A stretch of DNA of 64,000 bases from Pseudomonas koreensis (GTDB taxonomy: Bacteria; Pseudomonadota; Gammaproteobacteria; Pseudomonadales; Pseudomonadaceae). Where the stretch lies: positions 1-64,000 of the forward strand of contig NZ_JAOEJU010000028.1 in NCBI RefSeq assembly GCF_025447595.1, written 5' to 3'. The first letter of the stretch is position 1. Every line of letters starts with the position of its first letter. The position numbers and the translations under genes are program-made. Below the pieces are notes generated by a model. It saw nothing but the letters and a program-made list of their open reading frames with translations. It was not told the DNA's origin and searched no databases. Shown here piece by piece: positions 1 through 8,774 of the stretch.

Positions 1-264
1 GAACTGACACTGGTCGGCGGTGGCAGCTTCATCAAGATCGATGGCGGCGGCGTGACCATGAGCGGGCCGGCGATCAACGTGAACTCGGGCGGTGGGCCGG
101 GGAGTGGCACGGGGGCGGCGCCGTTGATGCCAGGCGTGCTGAAGCAGGCGGATGCCGATAAGGCAGGTGCCGTGCTGACCCCGGCGCAAATCAACACCCT
201 CAAGCGTAATGCGCCGTTTTGTGAAGAGTGTGAAAAATGCAAGGCAGGTGCCTGTGCCATCTAA
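1..264 (+). CDS. vgrG: VgrG / TssI type VI spike protein, 3' end only
   Basis: The window opens inside this gene; 87 C-terminal residues are visible. The segment begins ELTLVGGGSFIKIDGGGV, the repeated beta-prism pattern of the gp5-like needle tip of VgrG, followed by the Gly/Ser/Pro-rich linker and Cys-containing tail (ECEKCKAGAC) common on Pseudomonas VgrG proteins. VgrG caps the T6SS tube and carries effectors. The downstream DUF4123 adaptor and Rhs effector are the usual cargo arrangement, and the DUF4123 start overlaps this stop. Family identity is firm for the beta-prism part. The Cys-rich tail is unexplained. Confidence 0.85.
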   Translation, partial: ELTLVGGGSFIKIDGGGVTMSGPAINVNSGGGPGSGTGAAPLMPGVLKQADADKAGAVLTPAQINTLKRNAPFCEECEKCKAGACAI

Positions 265-997
265 TCGACTGACACCCAAGGATTGGCTGGCACAACAGCC
301 GTTGCAGAAAGACGAACGTCTGTATCTGGTTATCAGCGCCGCGAGCGATGCCGAAGCGCTCAAGGCCTTGTATCAGAGCGAACCGTCCGTGCAGGCCATT
401 CCCGTCTGGGGCGGAACGCCCTACTCCACCTGGCAACCGGTGATGCCATACGTCGCCGAACTCAAGGCCAACTCAGCCTTCCTGCCCTGGATCACCGAAA
501 CCGACGCCCTCGACTGGGGCTGGCTGGCGGTCTCCCGCTCGGAGCCCAACGAAGTTTTCGAACACCTGCGCAGTTTGACCCAAGTGAAGATGCCGGACGG
601 GACCGAAGTGTTTTTCCGGTTCTGGGATGGGCGGCATATCTATCCGATTCTTGATGGGCTGGGTGAGACGGCTGGGGAAGTGTTGCCGGTGTTTGAGCGG
701 TATCTGATTAATGGGCGGAGCCTGGAAGTCGGGCCGAGGGTGGTGCCGAAGGCGAGGGATTGGCCGTGGTGGGAGGTGCCGAAAGACCTGCTGGACAGCT
801 TGATGGCCGAAAATCCGTCGACCGTGATCGGCAACATGATGCAGTGGCTGCTGGACGAACATGCCGACCTGTACTTCTCGTTCCCGGAATCGAACCTGCA
901 AAAGAAAGTGGCGCGCTTCGTAAAACGCACGCCACTCACGGAAGAAAATTTTACCGGCCTGCTGAAGGCCCATCTGGAAAGTGAGGTAGATGTATGA
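254..997 (+). CDS. DUF4123 family T6SS effector adaptor (Tap/TEC type)
   Basis: A 247-residue soluble protein. Proteins of the DUF4123 family bind a VgrG tip and load a particular effector onto it, and the position between vgrG and rhs fits exactly. Visible features are the N-terminal LTPKDWLA segment, the central DALDWGWLAVS strand, FFRFWDGRHIYPIL (the conserved RF/WD region of the family), and a helical C-terminal part. The frame is open from an ATG at 209, but I prefer the GTG at 254: it is preceded by an AAGGCAGG ribosome site and overlaps the vgrG stop by 11 bases. GTG at 248 is an alternative. The stop overlaps the rhs start (ATGA). Confidence 0.82.
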   Translation: MPSNRLTPKDWLAQQPLQKDERLYLVISAASDAEALKALYQSEPSVQAIPVWGGTPYSTWQPVMPYVAELKANSAFLPWITETDALDWGWLAVSRSEPNEVFEHLRSLTQVKMPDGTEVFFRFWDGRHIYPILDGLGETAGEVLPVFERYLINGRSLEVGPRVVPKARDWPWWEVPKDLLDSLMAENPSTVIGNMMQWLLDEHADLYFSFPESNLQKKVARFVKRTPLTEENFTGLLKAHLESEVDV

Positions 998-3900
998 GCC
1001 TGGGCGAAACTTTTATTTATCTCACCGAGAAACAACCAGACCCCAAAAAAATAATTGCCGAGTTCAAAAGCTGCCTTTCAGATTATCGTTCCAAGGCCAG
1101 ATACTTACCTGGCCTTGACCTGGAGCAACAGTTTCAGGTCGGTGACGAGGTATTAAAACCTGCACCTAAAGACAGTAAAGAAAGGGCCGTAAACTATGCA
1201 ACCTGTCCTGAAAATGGAAAGCTAACGCTCATTCATAGCTTCGAGTCCGCAAGGTTTGTTCCGATTGGAAACACACCAGTCGAGCTAGTACCCGTCGATA
1301 AAGAAAACAAACCGATGGGGGACGCCCTAAAGAAGAAAATCGGCCCTAGCGGAATTGAGATTATTTCCGACCTCACGCCACACCAACGGTATCGGGTCTC
1401 CTTCTTTCCGAATCCGACTCCTGCTGACCTCGAACGCCTGTTCAAATCCTATGATGGCGTTATGGGTGATTTGACCAAATGGCTTGAAAGTGAGTGGAGC
1501 ACAACATGCCTGCCCCTCTGGAAAGAGCACAGCAACGCATCCTTGTCAGAAAAACTCTGGCAGAAAATGCAAGCAGACTGGGATGGTTTCTGGAGCTTCA
1601 TAATGAGCATTTGGGGCGACATCAAGTCGCTCTACGAGTTGGTTACCAACCCTCGAAAAAACTATGAAAAGCTCAAGAAGTACTTCACCGAAGAGGCAAT
1701 CAAAAAGATATATAACTCATCGAAGGAGTCACTACGAACCGCATTCTTGATTGCATGTGATGAGCCACTTCTATGGGTTTATATCTCTGCGGTATGGGCC
1801 TGGGTCACTATGCTGCCACCGCAAACGCGGGCACAAGTTGTCGCCAGACTCAAAACTGAAATTGTTTATATTATTCTCGGGATTATCTTCACTGCCGGCC
1901 TTGGTGTTGCATTACGTGCTGGCGCCAAAACTGTCACATCAACGTTGCAGGCTGAAAAAGCTCTCAAACTGGTAGAGAAGCTCACAGCCAAGCTGATTGA
2001 AATCAGCCGCATTCGCTCAAAAGCACACGCGGAGGCGGCCGCACCGTTGAGGCTTTCCGGCGTTGGAGTGACCAACTCAAGCAGAAAAGTCGCGGCAGAG
2101 ATCGCACCTCACACGCCCGCCCAATCGGCCGTTCAGCCCAAACATCCCACACCGGCTGCGGGTGCCAAGGTTGAACCGGACTCTCAGATCCACACGCGAC
2201 GCAAGACTCAGAACGAAACGCGTCTGGAACAAAAAGAGTCTATTCAAAACGCTCCGGAACAATCAAAGAACCCGGCGGACAAGCCCAGCGAATGTGCAGC
2301 CAATACCTGCAAGAACGGTGATCCGGTATCCATGGTGACCGGTGAAGAGTTGCTGACACTCACCGATGGCAAATTGGCTGGCCTGCTGCCCTTCGAATGG
2401 ACGCGCCTGTACCGTAGCAGTGCAGTCGAAATAGACAGTCGTCTGGGTCATGGCTGGAGTCATTCGCTCTCCCACAGCTTGCAACTCGATGATGAGGGCG
2501 TGCTGTGGACTGACAATGAAAACCGCCAGACACGCTTCCCGATACCAACCGCACAACGTCCGGCCATTACTAACAGCCTGGCTCAGGCGGCAATCTTCCT
2601 GGGTGATGCACCCGGCGAGTTGATCCTGACTCAAGCCGGATCGAGCTCACGCTTCTATCACTTCCGTGCTGGACGCTTGATAACGATCAGCGATGCCTAC
2701 GACAACCAGTTACACATCAGCTATGACTTGGTGGACCGCGTCCAGCGTATCGATAACGGCGCGGGTCGCTCCTTGCTGCTACGTTACGACAACCGACACA
2801 TCGTCGCATTGGACTACCAACAACAGCGTCCTGAGTACAACGAGCGGGGCGAACGCCAGGATCCATGGTTGACCATTCAGACGCTGGTCAGCTATCGCTA
2901 CAACACGCAGAACCAACTGGTATCCGCGACCAATGCCGCCGGCGAAACCGAGCATTACCGCTACAACGACCAGCACGTCATCCTTGAGCGGCAATTGGCG
3001 GGTGGCGCCAGCTTCTTTTGGGAATGGGAGCACGAGGGCAAGCATTCTCGTTGTGTCCGCCATTGGGCGAACTACTCGTCACTCGAAACACGTTACGAGT
3101 GGGACGATAAAGGTTCAGTCACCGTCTATAACGCCGATGGCAGCGAGCAAATCTATGTGCATGACGACAATGCACGCCTGGTCAGCGAAACTGCACCCGA
3201 TGGCGGTGAAACACAGAAGGCCTATGACGATGAAGGGCGACTAGTTGCGATTAAGGACCCACTGGGTGCGGTCATTGAGTATCAATACAGTGAAGCCGGC
3301 CGTCTGATAGCGGTAATTCCTCCAGAAGGCGAACCCACTCAGTACAACTACTTCAATGGCCAACTCATCGACGTCCAACGAGGTAATGCACGTTGGCAAT
3401 ACAGCCGTAACCGTCAAGGCGACATCACCCAGCAAATCGACCCACAGGGCAACGAAACCCGCTACAACTACGACGGTCAGGGCCGGCTGCTGGAAATTCA
3501 TCACCCTGATGGCAGTCGCCATCAACTGGGCTGGAACAATCTCGGTCAATTGTTGGAGGAACGTCTTCCGGACGGTGGTCAGCGCAAGTATCGCTACGAT
3601 GCACTTGGACGGCAGATCACCCGCCAGGACGAATTCGGCGCCATCACCCATTACCAATGGGACGCCGTCGACCGCCTGACTCAGGTCACCCTCCCCGGCG
3701 GCGCCACCCGTGCTTTCACTTACAACCCGTACGGACGCGTCACCGCCGAGCGCGATGAGCTCGGCCGCATCACCCGCTACGAATACGCCGACAACCTGCA
3801 TCTGGTCAGCCGCCGCATCAATTCCGACGGCAGCCAATTGCGCTATCGCTACGACAACGCCGGTCTGCTACTCACTGAAATCGAAAACGAACGCGGCGAG

Positions 3901-5805
3901 CACTACAAGCTCGACTACTACGCCAACGGCCTGATCCAGCAGGAAACCGGTTTCGACGGCCGCCGCACCGCGTACGAATACGACCTCAACGGCCAGTTGC
4001 TGAAGAAAACCGAATTCGGCGACGACGGCAGCGAACTGATCACCGAATATCAGCGTGATGCTGCCGGGCGGCTGCTGGTGAAAACCCTCGCCGATGGCGA
4101 AGAAATTCACTACAGCTACGATGCCCTTGGCCGTTTGGTGAATGTCGACGACGGTCACTGGCCGCTGGCCTACGAATACGACGTGCAGGATCGCCTGATC
4201 ACCGAACACCAGGGTTGGGGCACCACACGTTACGAATACGACAGCGTCGGGCAACTGAGTCACTGCCGCCTCCCCGACGGCAGCACACTCGACTACCGCC
4301 ATTTGTCCGGCGGACGTCTGAGCAGCATCGACCTCAACGGCTCACGCCTGACCAGCCACCAATTCAGCGCCGGTCGCGAACAGCAACGCCAACAAGGACT
4401 GCTGCTCAGCCAATACCAGTACGACGAACAAGGTCGCCTGCAAGCGCACAGCGTCAGCCAGCGCGAGAAAAACCTGTTCCAGCGTCGCTATAACTACGAC
4501 GCCAACGGCAACCTCGCCGGCATCGATGACAGCCGCAAGGGCAACCGCAGCTTCCACTACGACCCGCTGGACCGCTTGACCAGCGTGCGTGGCGCGACAC
4601 CGGAAACCTTCGCCCACGACCCGGCCGGCAACCTGCTCGGCCAGAACAACGAAGGCACAGCCAACCTCGCAAACATCAAAGGCAACCGCCTGTTGATGCA
4701 GGGCGACCGCCACTACGACTACGACGCCTATGGCAACCTGATCCGCGAACGCCGTGGCACCGGGCAGAAGCTCGTCACCGAATACCGCTACGACTGCCAG
4801 CATCGCTTGATTGGCGCCAGCCTACCGGGCGGCAGCACTGCATCCTATAAGTACGACGCCTTCGGTCGCCGCATCGAGAAAACTGTCGATGGTCATACCA
4901 CCGAATTCTTGTGGCAAGGTGAACGTCTGATCGCCGAAAGCGGTGACAACCGTTATCGCACCTACATCTACGAACCGGGCAGCTTCCGACCGCTGGCGAT
5001 GCTCGACGGTGAAGGCCCGCGCAAGGCGACGCCGTTCTACTACCAGCTCGATCATCTGGGCACACCGCAGGAACTCACTGACTACAGTGGCGAGATCATG
5101 TGGTCGGCGAAGTACCGTGCGTACGGCAACCTCGCGGCGTTGGACGTCAGCGAAATCGACAATCCTTTGCGGTTCCAAGGTCAGTATTTCGATGCGGAGA
5201 CAGGGTTACATTACAACCGGCACCGCTACTACAATCCGGGGACTGGGCGGTTTCTGACACCGGATCCGATCAAGCTTGCGGGTGGGTTGAATAACTACCA
5301 GTACGTGCCTAACCCTACGGGGTGGGTGGACCCGTTGGGTTTGAATGGATGCCCACCAGATGGAGATGGTCAAGGAAACGCAACAACACCGGCAAAAAAT
5401 GCCAAAGTCGATACTAAAGAACCATCAGCACCAGATGTAGAGTGGTCAAGTCCTACCGTTAAAAGGGCGTCAGCTCAGCTTGATCAAGGTGCAAAGGACG
5501 TAACTGTAAGCAGCCGAGCGGAAGCAGAAGAAATATTTAGAGGGAAATATGTAGGTCAAGGCTATAGAAACGCAGAGGAATTCAACTCAGTGACAGCTAA
5601 GGATTATTTTCAAACGCCTCAGGGCAAAGAATCCTACTACCACTGGGACGACACGCCTGTCTCCAATATTGAAACGCGAAAAGTTTATATGGCGAACCAC
5701 AGCCCAACAGACCCACATGCCGCTATGCCTCATTTGCAGCTACATCCAAAAGATGGAAAAGTCATCCGAATTTATTGGCCGAATCCGTTCGAGGGGCAAA
5801 AATGA
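994..5805 (+). CDS. Rhs-repeat polymorphic toxin, T6SS effector with unknown C-terminal toxin tip
   Basis: A 1603-residue Rhs effector, translationally coupled to the adaptor (ATGA overlap). There is no PAAR domain. Residues 1-250 form an Rhs-associated N-terminal region, and 250-310 hold hydrophobic helices (VYIILGIIFTAGLGV near 290) that may serve in delivery or membrane crossing. A DUF6531-like entry motif (CANTCKNGDPVSMVTGEE) begins at residue 434. YD/RHS repeats fill about 480-1400. The core ends with RYYNPGTGRFLTPDP (about 1410-1425) and WVDPLGL, the self-cleavage region that marks the toxin junction. The variable tip (about 1455-1603) contains SYYHWDDT, HSPTDPHAAMPHLQLH and VIRIYWP; its His/Asp clusters suggest an enzyme, but I cannot name the family. 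The tip is more AT-rich than the core, as expected for a swapped cassette. Confidence 0.9.
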   Translation: MSLGETFIYLTEKQPDPKKIIAEFKSCLSDYRSKARYLPGLDLEQQFQVGDEVLKPAPKDSKERAVNYATCPENGKLTLIHSFESARFVPIGNTPVELVPVDKENKPMGDALKKKIGPSGIEIISDLTPHQRYRVSFFPNPTPADLERLFKSYDGVMGDLTKWLESEWSTTCLPLWKEHSNASLSEKLWQKMQADWDGFWSFIMSIWGDIKSLYELVTNPRKNYEKLKKYFTEEAIKKIYNSSKESLRTAFLIACDEPLLWVYISAVWAWVTMLPPQTRAQVVARLKTEIVYIILGIIFTAGLGVALRAGAKTVTSTLQAEKALKLVEKLTAKLIEISRIRSKAHAEAAAPLRLSGVGVTNSSRKVAAEIAPHTPAQSAVQPKHPTPAAGAKVEPDSQIHTRRKTQNETRLEQKESIQNAPEQSKNPADKPSECAANTCKNGDPVSMVTGEELLTLTDGKLAGLLPFEWTRLYRSSAVEIDSRLGHGWSHSLSHSLQLDDEGVLWTDNENRQTRFPIPTAQRPAITNSLAQAAIFLGDAPGELILTQAGSSSRFYHFRAGRLITISDAYDNQLHISYDLVDRVQRIDNGAGRSLLLRYDNRHIVALDYQQQRPEYNERGERQDPWLTIQTLVSYRYNTQNQLVSATNAAGETEHYRYNDQHVILERQLAGGASFFWEWEHEGKHSRCVRHWANYSSLETRYEWDDKGSVTVYNADGSEQIYVHDDNARLVSETAPDGGETQKAYDDEGRLVAIKDPLGAVIEYQYSEAGRLIAVIPPEGEPTQYNYFNGQLIDVQRGNARWQYSRNRQGDITQQIDPQGNETRYNYDGQGRLLEIHHPDGSRHQLGWNNLGQLLEERLPDGGQRKYRYDALGRQITRQDEFGAITHYQWDAVDRLTQVTLPGGATRAFTYNPYGRVTAERDELGRITRYEYADNLHLVSRRINSDGSQLRYRYDNAGLLLTEIENERGEHYKLDYYANGLIQQETGFDGRRTAYEYDLNGQLLKKTEFGDDGSELITEYQRDAAGRLLVKTLADGEEIHYSYDALGRLVNVDDGHWPLAYEYDVQDRLITEHQGWGTTRYEYDSVGQLSHCRLPDGSTLDYRHLSGGRLSSIDLNGSRLTSHQFSAGREQQRQQGLLLSQYQYDEQGRLQAHSVSQREKNLFQRRYNYDANGNLAGIDDSRKGNRSFHYDPLDRLTSVRGATPETFAHDPAGNLLGQNNEGTANLANIKGNRLLMQGDRHYDYDAYGNLIRERRGTGQKLVTEYRYDCQHRLIGASLPGGSTASYKYDAFGRRIEKTVDGHTTEFLWQGERLIAESGDNRYRTYIYEPGSFRPLAMLDGEGPRKATPFYYQLDHLGTPQELTDYSGEIMWSAKYRAYGNLAALDVSEIDNPLRFQGQYFDAETGLHYNRHRYYNPGTGRFLTPDPIKLAGGLNNYQYVPNPTGWVDPLGLNGCPPDGDGQGNATTPAKNAKVDTKEPSAPDVEWSSPTVKRASAQLDQGAKDVTVSSRAEAEEIFRGKYVGQGYRNAEEFNSVTAKDYFQTPQGKESYYHWDDTPVSNIETRKVYMANHSPTDPHAAMPHLQLHPKDGKVIRIYWPNPFEGQK

Positions 5806-6188
5806 CAGCGCAAAAATATATCCCACGAAGTGTATGGTATGGGCTTGACGGGACAGGCTACGACAACATTGCGCAAGAGCTAAAATCCGATGAACCATCA
5901 TTAAGAAAATGGATTTCAGTTTATGCCATTTACAAGTACTCCTTCACCAACGACCCAAACCAATACTACGATTTCATCCACCATTCAAAAAACTTCCGAT
6001 ACGCGATTGTAATATTTACAATTCCTACCGAAACACTTGAAACAAGCGACGGCATAGATGACCGCGATATTACTATCGAAAAAATAGAAACCATGAACTC
6101 CGAGGATGAGATCAACGCTCTACTTGAAAAACTCGATATCAATCCAGAGCTTTTCACTACACCATGGCGCTGTGAATATCCGCTATAA
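5802..6188 (+). CDS. Probable immunity protein for the Rhs tip
   Basis: A 128-residue protein whose ATG overlaps the rhs stop (ATGA), the classic effector/immunity arrangement. The sequence is acidic, with no signal peptide or membrane segment, so it should act in the cytoplasm of the producer. Motifs are not recognised. Function is inferred only from position: Rhs genes are followed by cognate immunity genes, and the same ATGA junction recurs in the displaced cassettes downstream. Low GC content matches the rhs tip, not the rhs core. Confidence 0.7.
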   Translation: MTAQKYIPRSVWYGLDGTGYDNIAQELKSDEPSLRKWISVYAIYKYSFTNDPNQYYDFIHHSKNFRYAIVIFTIPTETLETSDGIDDRDITIEKIETMNSEDEINALLEKLDINPELFTTPWRCEYPL

Positions 6189-6220
6189 CCACCAAATCGA
6201 AAAAAGAAAAAGCAAAAAAT

Positions 6221-6270
6221 CCAAAGGGGACGGATATATTATCTGAAGAAAATAAATCTGCCCCCTTTTC
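6221..6270 (+). repeat. Cassette-boundary inverted repeat, copy 1
   Basis: Left arm CCAAAGGGGACGGATATAT and right arm AAATAAATCTGCCCCCTTTT form an imperfect inverted repeat around a short AT-rich centre. It is the first of six related copies in the next 3.8 kb, each just upstream of a toxin-tip remnant or immunity gene. This sequence style (GGGGACAGATTTATTT) is widespread between genes in gamma-proteobacteria, often near REP-associated transposases, though no transposase is in this window. Confidence 0.75.
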
Positions 6271-6477
6271 AATCATACCTTCGCACCTAAGAGTTGGACT
6301 GGCGCAAAAATACTGAAAGTTAATGATGAAGTAGCAGCAGAACCTAGAAAGTTTTTAGGAAATGAACCTGTAGCTCTCGTCACCGAACATACAAAAATTG
6401 TTGATGGCGTTGAATGGCAGGTTATCAAAGAAAACGATGCCGTTACTTCATCATATCCGACAGGAGCGACTCAATGA
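6256..6477 (+). pseudogene. Displaced Rhs C-terminal toxin tip, 3' fragment (cassette 1)
   Basis: A reading frame without its own start opens inside the right arm of repeat copy 1 and runs about 73 codons (...KSWTGAKILKVNDEVA...SSYPTGATQ) to a TGA that overlaps the next ATG as ATGA. This is exactly how an Rhs tip ends against its immunity gene. I read it as the last third of a former toxin tip, cut at the repeat. The fragment motif is not recognised. The absence of a start codon and ribosome site argues against independent expression. Confidence 0.6.
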
Positions 6478-6897
6478 GCAACTTTGAAAAAGATGAGATT
6501 TATGGAAAGCTTTGTACCTGGATTGGTGATTCAGAAGATTCAAACTGGACAGAATACACCACCGAGCTTGTTGCAAAAACCGTCCTGATAGACTTTACAA
6601 AAAAACAATGGGACCGTTTAACAACAGAGATACTTTCCAAGCCAGAATATTGGCAACAACGTTGCGCGGTCTCATTGGGTGAGGACCGTACTGAACGCTC
6701 AATAGAAATACTGAAACTTTTACTTTCCGAATCAAACTACAAAGATGTAAAAACAGTTGCAATATATGAACTCGACTGGGCAGAAGCCCTATAGAAAAAA
6801 ATATGTACCTTTCATCAAAGAGGTTATAAAAAACACCCCCCATGAAGAAATTGAGCCTGAACTCAATAATCTGCTGATCAAAGCCGAATCAACCTAA
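6474..6897 (+). pseudogene. Immunity gene of cassette 1, frameshifted
   Basis: The ATG at 6474 opens a 106-codon frame (MSNFEKDEIYGKLCTW...) that stops at 6792-6794. Directly after, the +1 frame continues with a plausible protein end (YRKKYVPFIKEVIKN...LLIKAEST) to a TAA at 6895-6897. One extra base near 6788-6790 would join the two into a roughly 140-residue protein. The first part alone could still be made as a shortened protein of 106 residues. The helical, Lys/Glu-rich pattern is typical of small immunity proteins, but the family is not recognised. A sequencing error is possible. Confidence 0.6.
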
Positions 6898-6927
6898 CAA
6901 AGTAACAACGGGCAAGAAAAGCGCCCC

Positions 6928-6950
6928 AAAAATAAATCTGTCCCCTTTTC
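6928..6950 (+). repeat. Cassette-boundary repeat, copy 2 (right arm only)
   Basis: Only the right arm (AAATAAATCTGTCCCCTTTT) is present. The left arm is missing or decayed to GCGCCCC. As at copy 1, the frame of the following toxin-tip remnant opens inside this arm. Confidence 0.65.
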
Positions 6951-7172
6951 AATACGGAGATCCTAAGAGTGCTATCTGAAAATGGACAGATAACCATCAC
7001 CGGCAGTGCTTACGCCAACAAATATATAAAAAAATCACTCAAAAGAATTGAAGAGCTCGGGCTTAAAATCGTTTCACAAGCGAAAGTTGATCCAAAGGGG
7101 TTCAAGACCATCGAAGGCGAGCAGATCGGATCCAAATCACTTGATCGGTTCATTATCGAGAGAGCAAAATGA
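6936..7172 (+). pseudogene. Displaced Rhs toxin tip, 3' fragment (cassette 2)
   Basis: The frame opens inside repeat copy 2 and runs 78 codons to a TGA overlapping the next ATG (ATGA). A GTG at 6969 could start a 67-residue product (VLSENGQITITGSAYANKYI...), but no ribosome site is obvious. The ending SKSLDRFIIERAK is basic and resembles the end of a nuclease-like tip, although I do not recognise the family. The junction and the position between repeat and immunity gene identify it as a cassette remnant. Confidence 0.55.
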
Positions 7173-7789
7173 TTTTTTCAATTGATATCACAGAGTGCTT
7201 CGGCGCGATCGACTCCGATAACGCAGGCGGGATCATAAGCTATATCAATATCCCCCCCATCGAAAACCCTCGGGAAAAATTTCACCTTAATCTATCAAAC
7301 TTCGTACTTAACTTAATCGACGAGCCCGTCATCGCCTCGATCAACAGGCAGAACTCAAATTTTTTGGAGAACATGACCGAAGACGGCTTCCTTGTAATAA
7401 GACAAGCCAGTATTTCCTTTGAGGCAATAAAAGGCTACGAAAAATTATTACGACTGTTAAACCAAGACTACGGATATTTGACCCACGAACGCCACGGCCA
7501 AAAATTGAACTCCGGAGACAAGATCTACGACATCAGCGGAAGGCTCTTTTCGAACCCGGAGCTTTTAATTAACTTCGCATTCATTTCACCCAGCACTATA
7601 ACACTTGAATTTAACTCATCAGACTACACATACATAGAAAGCTACCCCGAGCTTCAAAAATCTTTAGAAAAACTAAATTCAAGAGAAAAACCTACTCAAC
7701 CACCTCTCACAGGCCTATTCGACGCCACATATAGCAACACCCATACAATTAGCAACTTTGACGCTGGCTATCGAATTTACAATAAATAA
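7169..7789 (+). CDS. Probable orphan immunity protein (cassette 2)
   Basis: An intact 206-residue, acidic, cytoplasmic-type protein (MIFSIDITECFGAIDS...), starting in an ATGA overlap with the toxin-tip remnant before it. There is no signal peptide and no recognised motif. Keeping such genes after loss of the matching toxin would protect against sister strains that still carry it; that is inference from the cassette pattern. Codon use is AT-rich compared with the core genes. Confidence 0.62.
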   Translation: MIFSIDITECFGAIDSDNAGGIISYINIPPIENPREKFHLNLSNFVLNLIDEPVIASINRQNSNFLENMTEDGFLVIRQASISFEAIKGYEKLLRLLNQDYGYLTHERHGQKLNSGDKIYDISGRLFSNPELLINFAFISPSTITLEFNSSDYTYIESYPELQKSLEKLNSREKPTQPPLTGLFDATYSNTHTISNFDAGYRIYNK

Positions 7790-7811
7790 TTACCAGGACA
7801 GCCAAAGGCAG

Positions 7812-7864
7812 CCAAAGGGGACAGATTTATTTTTCGTTAAAGAAAATAAATCTGTCCCCTTTTC
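7812..7864 (+). repeat. Cassette-boundary inverted repeat, copy 3 (best copy)
   Basis: Arms CAAAGGGGACAGATTTATTT and AAATAAATCTGTCCCCTTTT are near-perfect reverse complements around a short centre (TTCGTTAAAGA). A transcript would fold into a long hairpin. This is the clearest copy and defines the consensus. Confidence 0.85.
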
Positions 7865-8286
7865 ACTCTGGAGGCAGCGTCCCCAGTGTTAAAGATGGAG
7901 CGTTCAACAAATGATTCAACGAGCTTACACCTGATGAGTTCGACACTGTTTGGTCCAATGAAGCTTATAAAAACGCCATTAAAGATCGGCTGAGATACCC
8001 GGGAGGAATGCATGAGTGGCACATGGTTTCGAGAGCTGACACATTCAAGCGCTGGGGCGTGAGTGCTGAACAGATATATGAGCTACGGACCGCAATTAGT
8101 GACGTGAAATTTGTAAACCCTACTGGTCATCATGGAGGCAAAGGGTCTACAAAAGCACACAATGAAATACTTAAAGTAATTGACAATTCGAAAGATTATG
8201 GCGAGTTCCGCCAAGGACTCAATGAATGGGCTGGCAGAAGACTAGACGGTGGCGTTGACTCCCTTCCTTCAGGTCTCAAAAATTAA
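7864..8286 (+). pseudogene. Rhs toxin tip with in-frame stop (cassette 3)
   Basis: The frame reads SGGSVPSVKDGAFNK, then TGA at 7912-7914, then FNELTPDEFDTVWSN...YPGGMHEWHMVSRADTF...VNPTGHHGGKGS...AHNEIL... to a TAA at 8284-8286. A Trp codon (TGG) changed to TGA would explain the stop, and the sequence on both sides reads as one domain. Paired His residues (MHEWH, GHHGG, KAHNE) look like a metal-dependent nuclease, but this is not proven. An internal ATG at 8008 could give a 92-residue product lacking the front of the domain. I treat it as a toxin disarmed by a nonsense mutation. Confidence 0.65.
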
Positions 8287-8296
8287 GGCACAAAAA

Positions 8297-8686
8297 ATGG
8301 TAGAAACAAAAACAGTCTCAATCTGGACTGCAAAAACTGGTTGGGAGCCGTCAACACTCCAGGAAATAATGTTGCCGGCATATTCAGAAGATGGAGACTC
8401 GCTTGGATGCGAGTTCACAAATGCGTTTTCACTTGGCTTTATAGATAATGATTTTATCGAAGCCGACAAAGTCGAAAACACCAACTCTCTTGAGAGCGCA
8501 ATTAAAGGCTTTTCTTACGATTCCGATATATCCTCAGACATAAAATCAAAGAATATTCAGCCTACCAATCAAACAATAGACACCCTTATTGCAATATACG
8601 ACTTCACTTTTCAAGGCAATCCACCAGCCCGCGTAATCCGAGGCAAAGAAATCACTTTCAGAGGCACATTCACATACAAAGAGTAG
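8297..8686 (+). CDS. Probable immunity protein (cassette 3)
   Basis: A 129-residue protein. I chose the ATG at 8297, with AAGG eight bases upstream, over an upstream in-frame ATG at 8249 that lies inside the toxin tip. It is acidic with no membrane segment (MVETKTVSIWTAKTGWEP...). It follows the disarmed toxin of cassette 3 by 10 bases, so it is likely its immunity partner. The family is not recognised. Confidence 0.6.
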   Translation: MVETKTVSIWTAKTGWEPSTLQEIMLPAYSEDGDSLGCEFTNAFSLGFIDNDFIEADKVENTNSLESAIKGFSYDSDISSDIKSKNIQPTNQTIDTLIAIYDFTFQGNPPARVIRGKEITFRGTFTYKE

Positions 8687-8699
8687 CGACAAACCTAAT

Positions 8700-8750
8700 C
8701 CAAAGGGAATAGATTTATTTTCTTTAGCAAAAATAAATCTTCCCCCTTTT
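8700..8750 (+). repeat. Cassette-boundary inverted repeat, copy 4
   Basis: Diverged copy: CCAAAGGGAATAGATTTATT and AAATAAATCTTCCCCCTTTT. The arms still pair over most of their length. Confidence 0.7.
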
Positions 8751-8774
8751 CATATGAAAAACCAAGTACGCACA

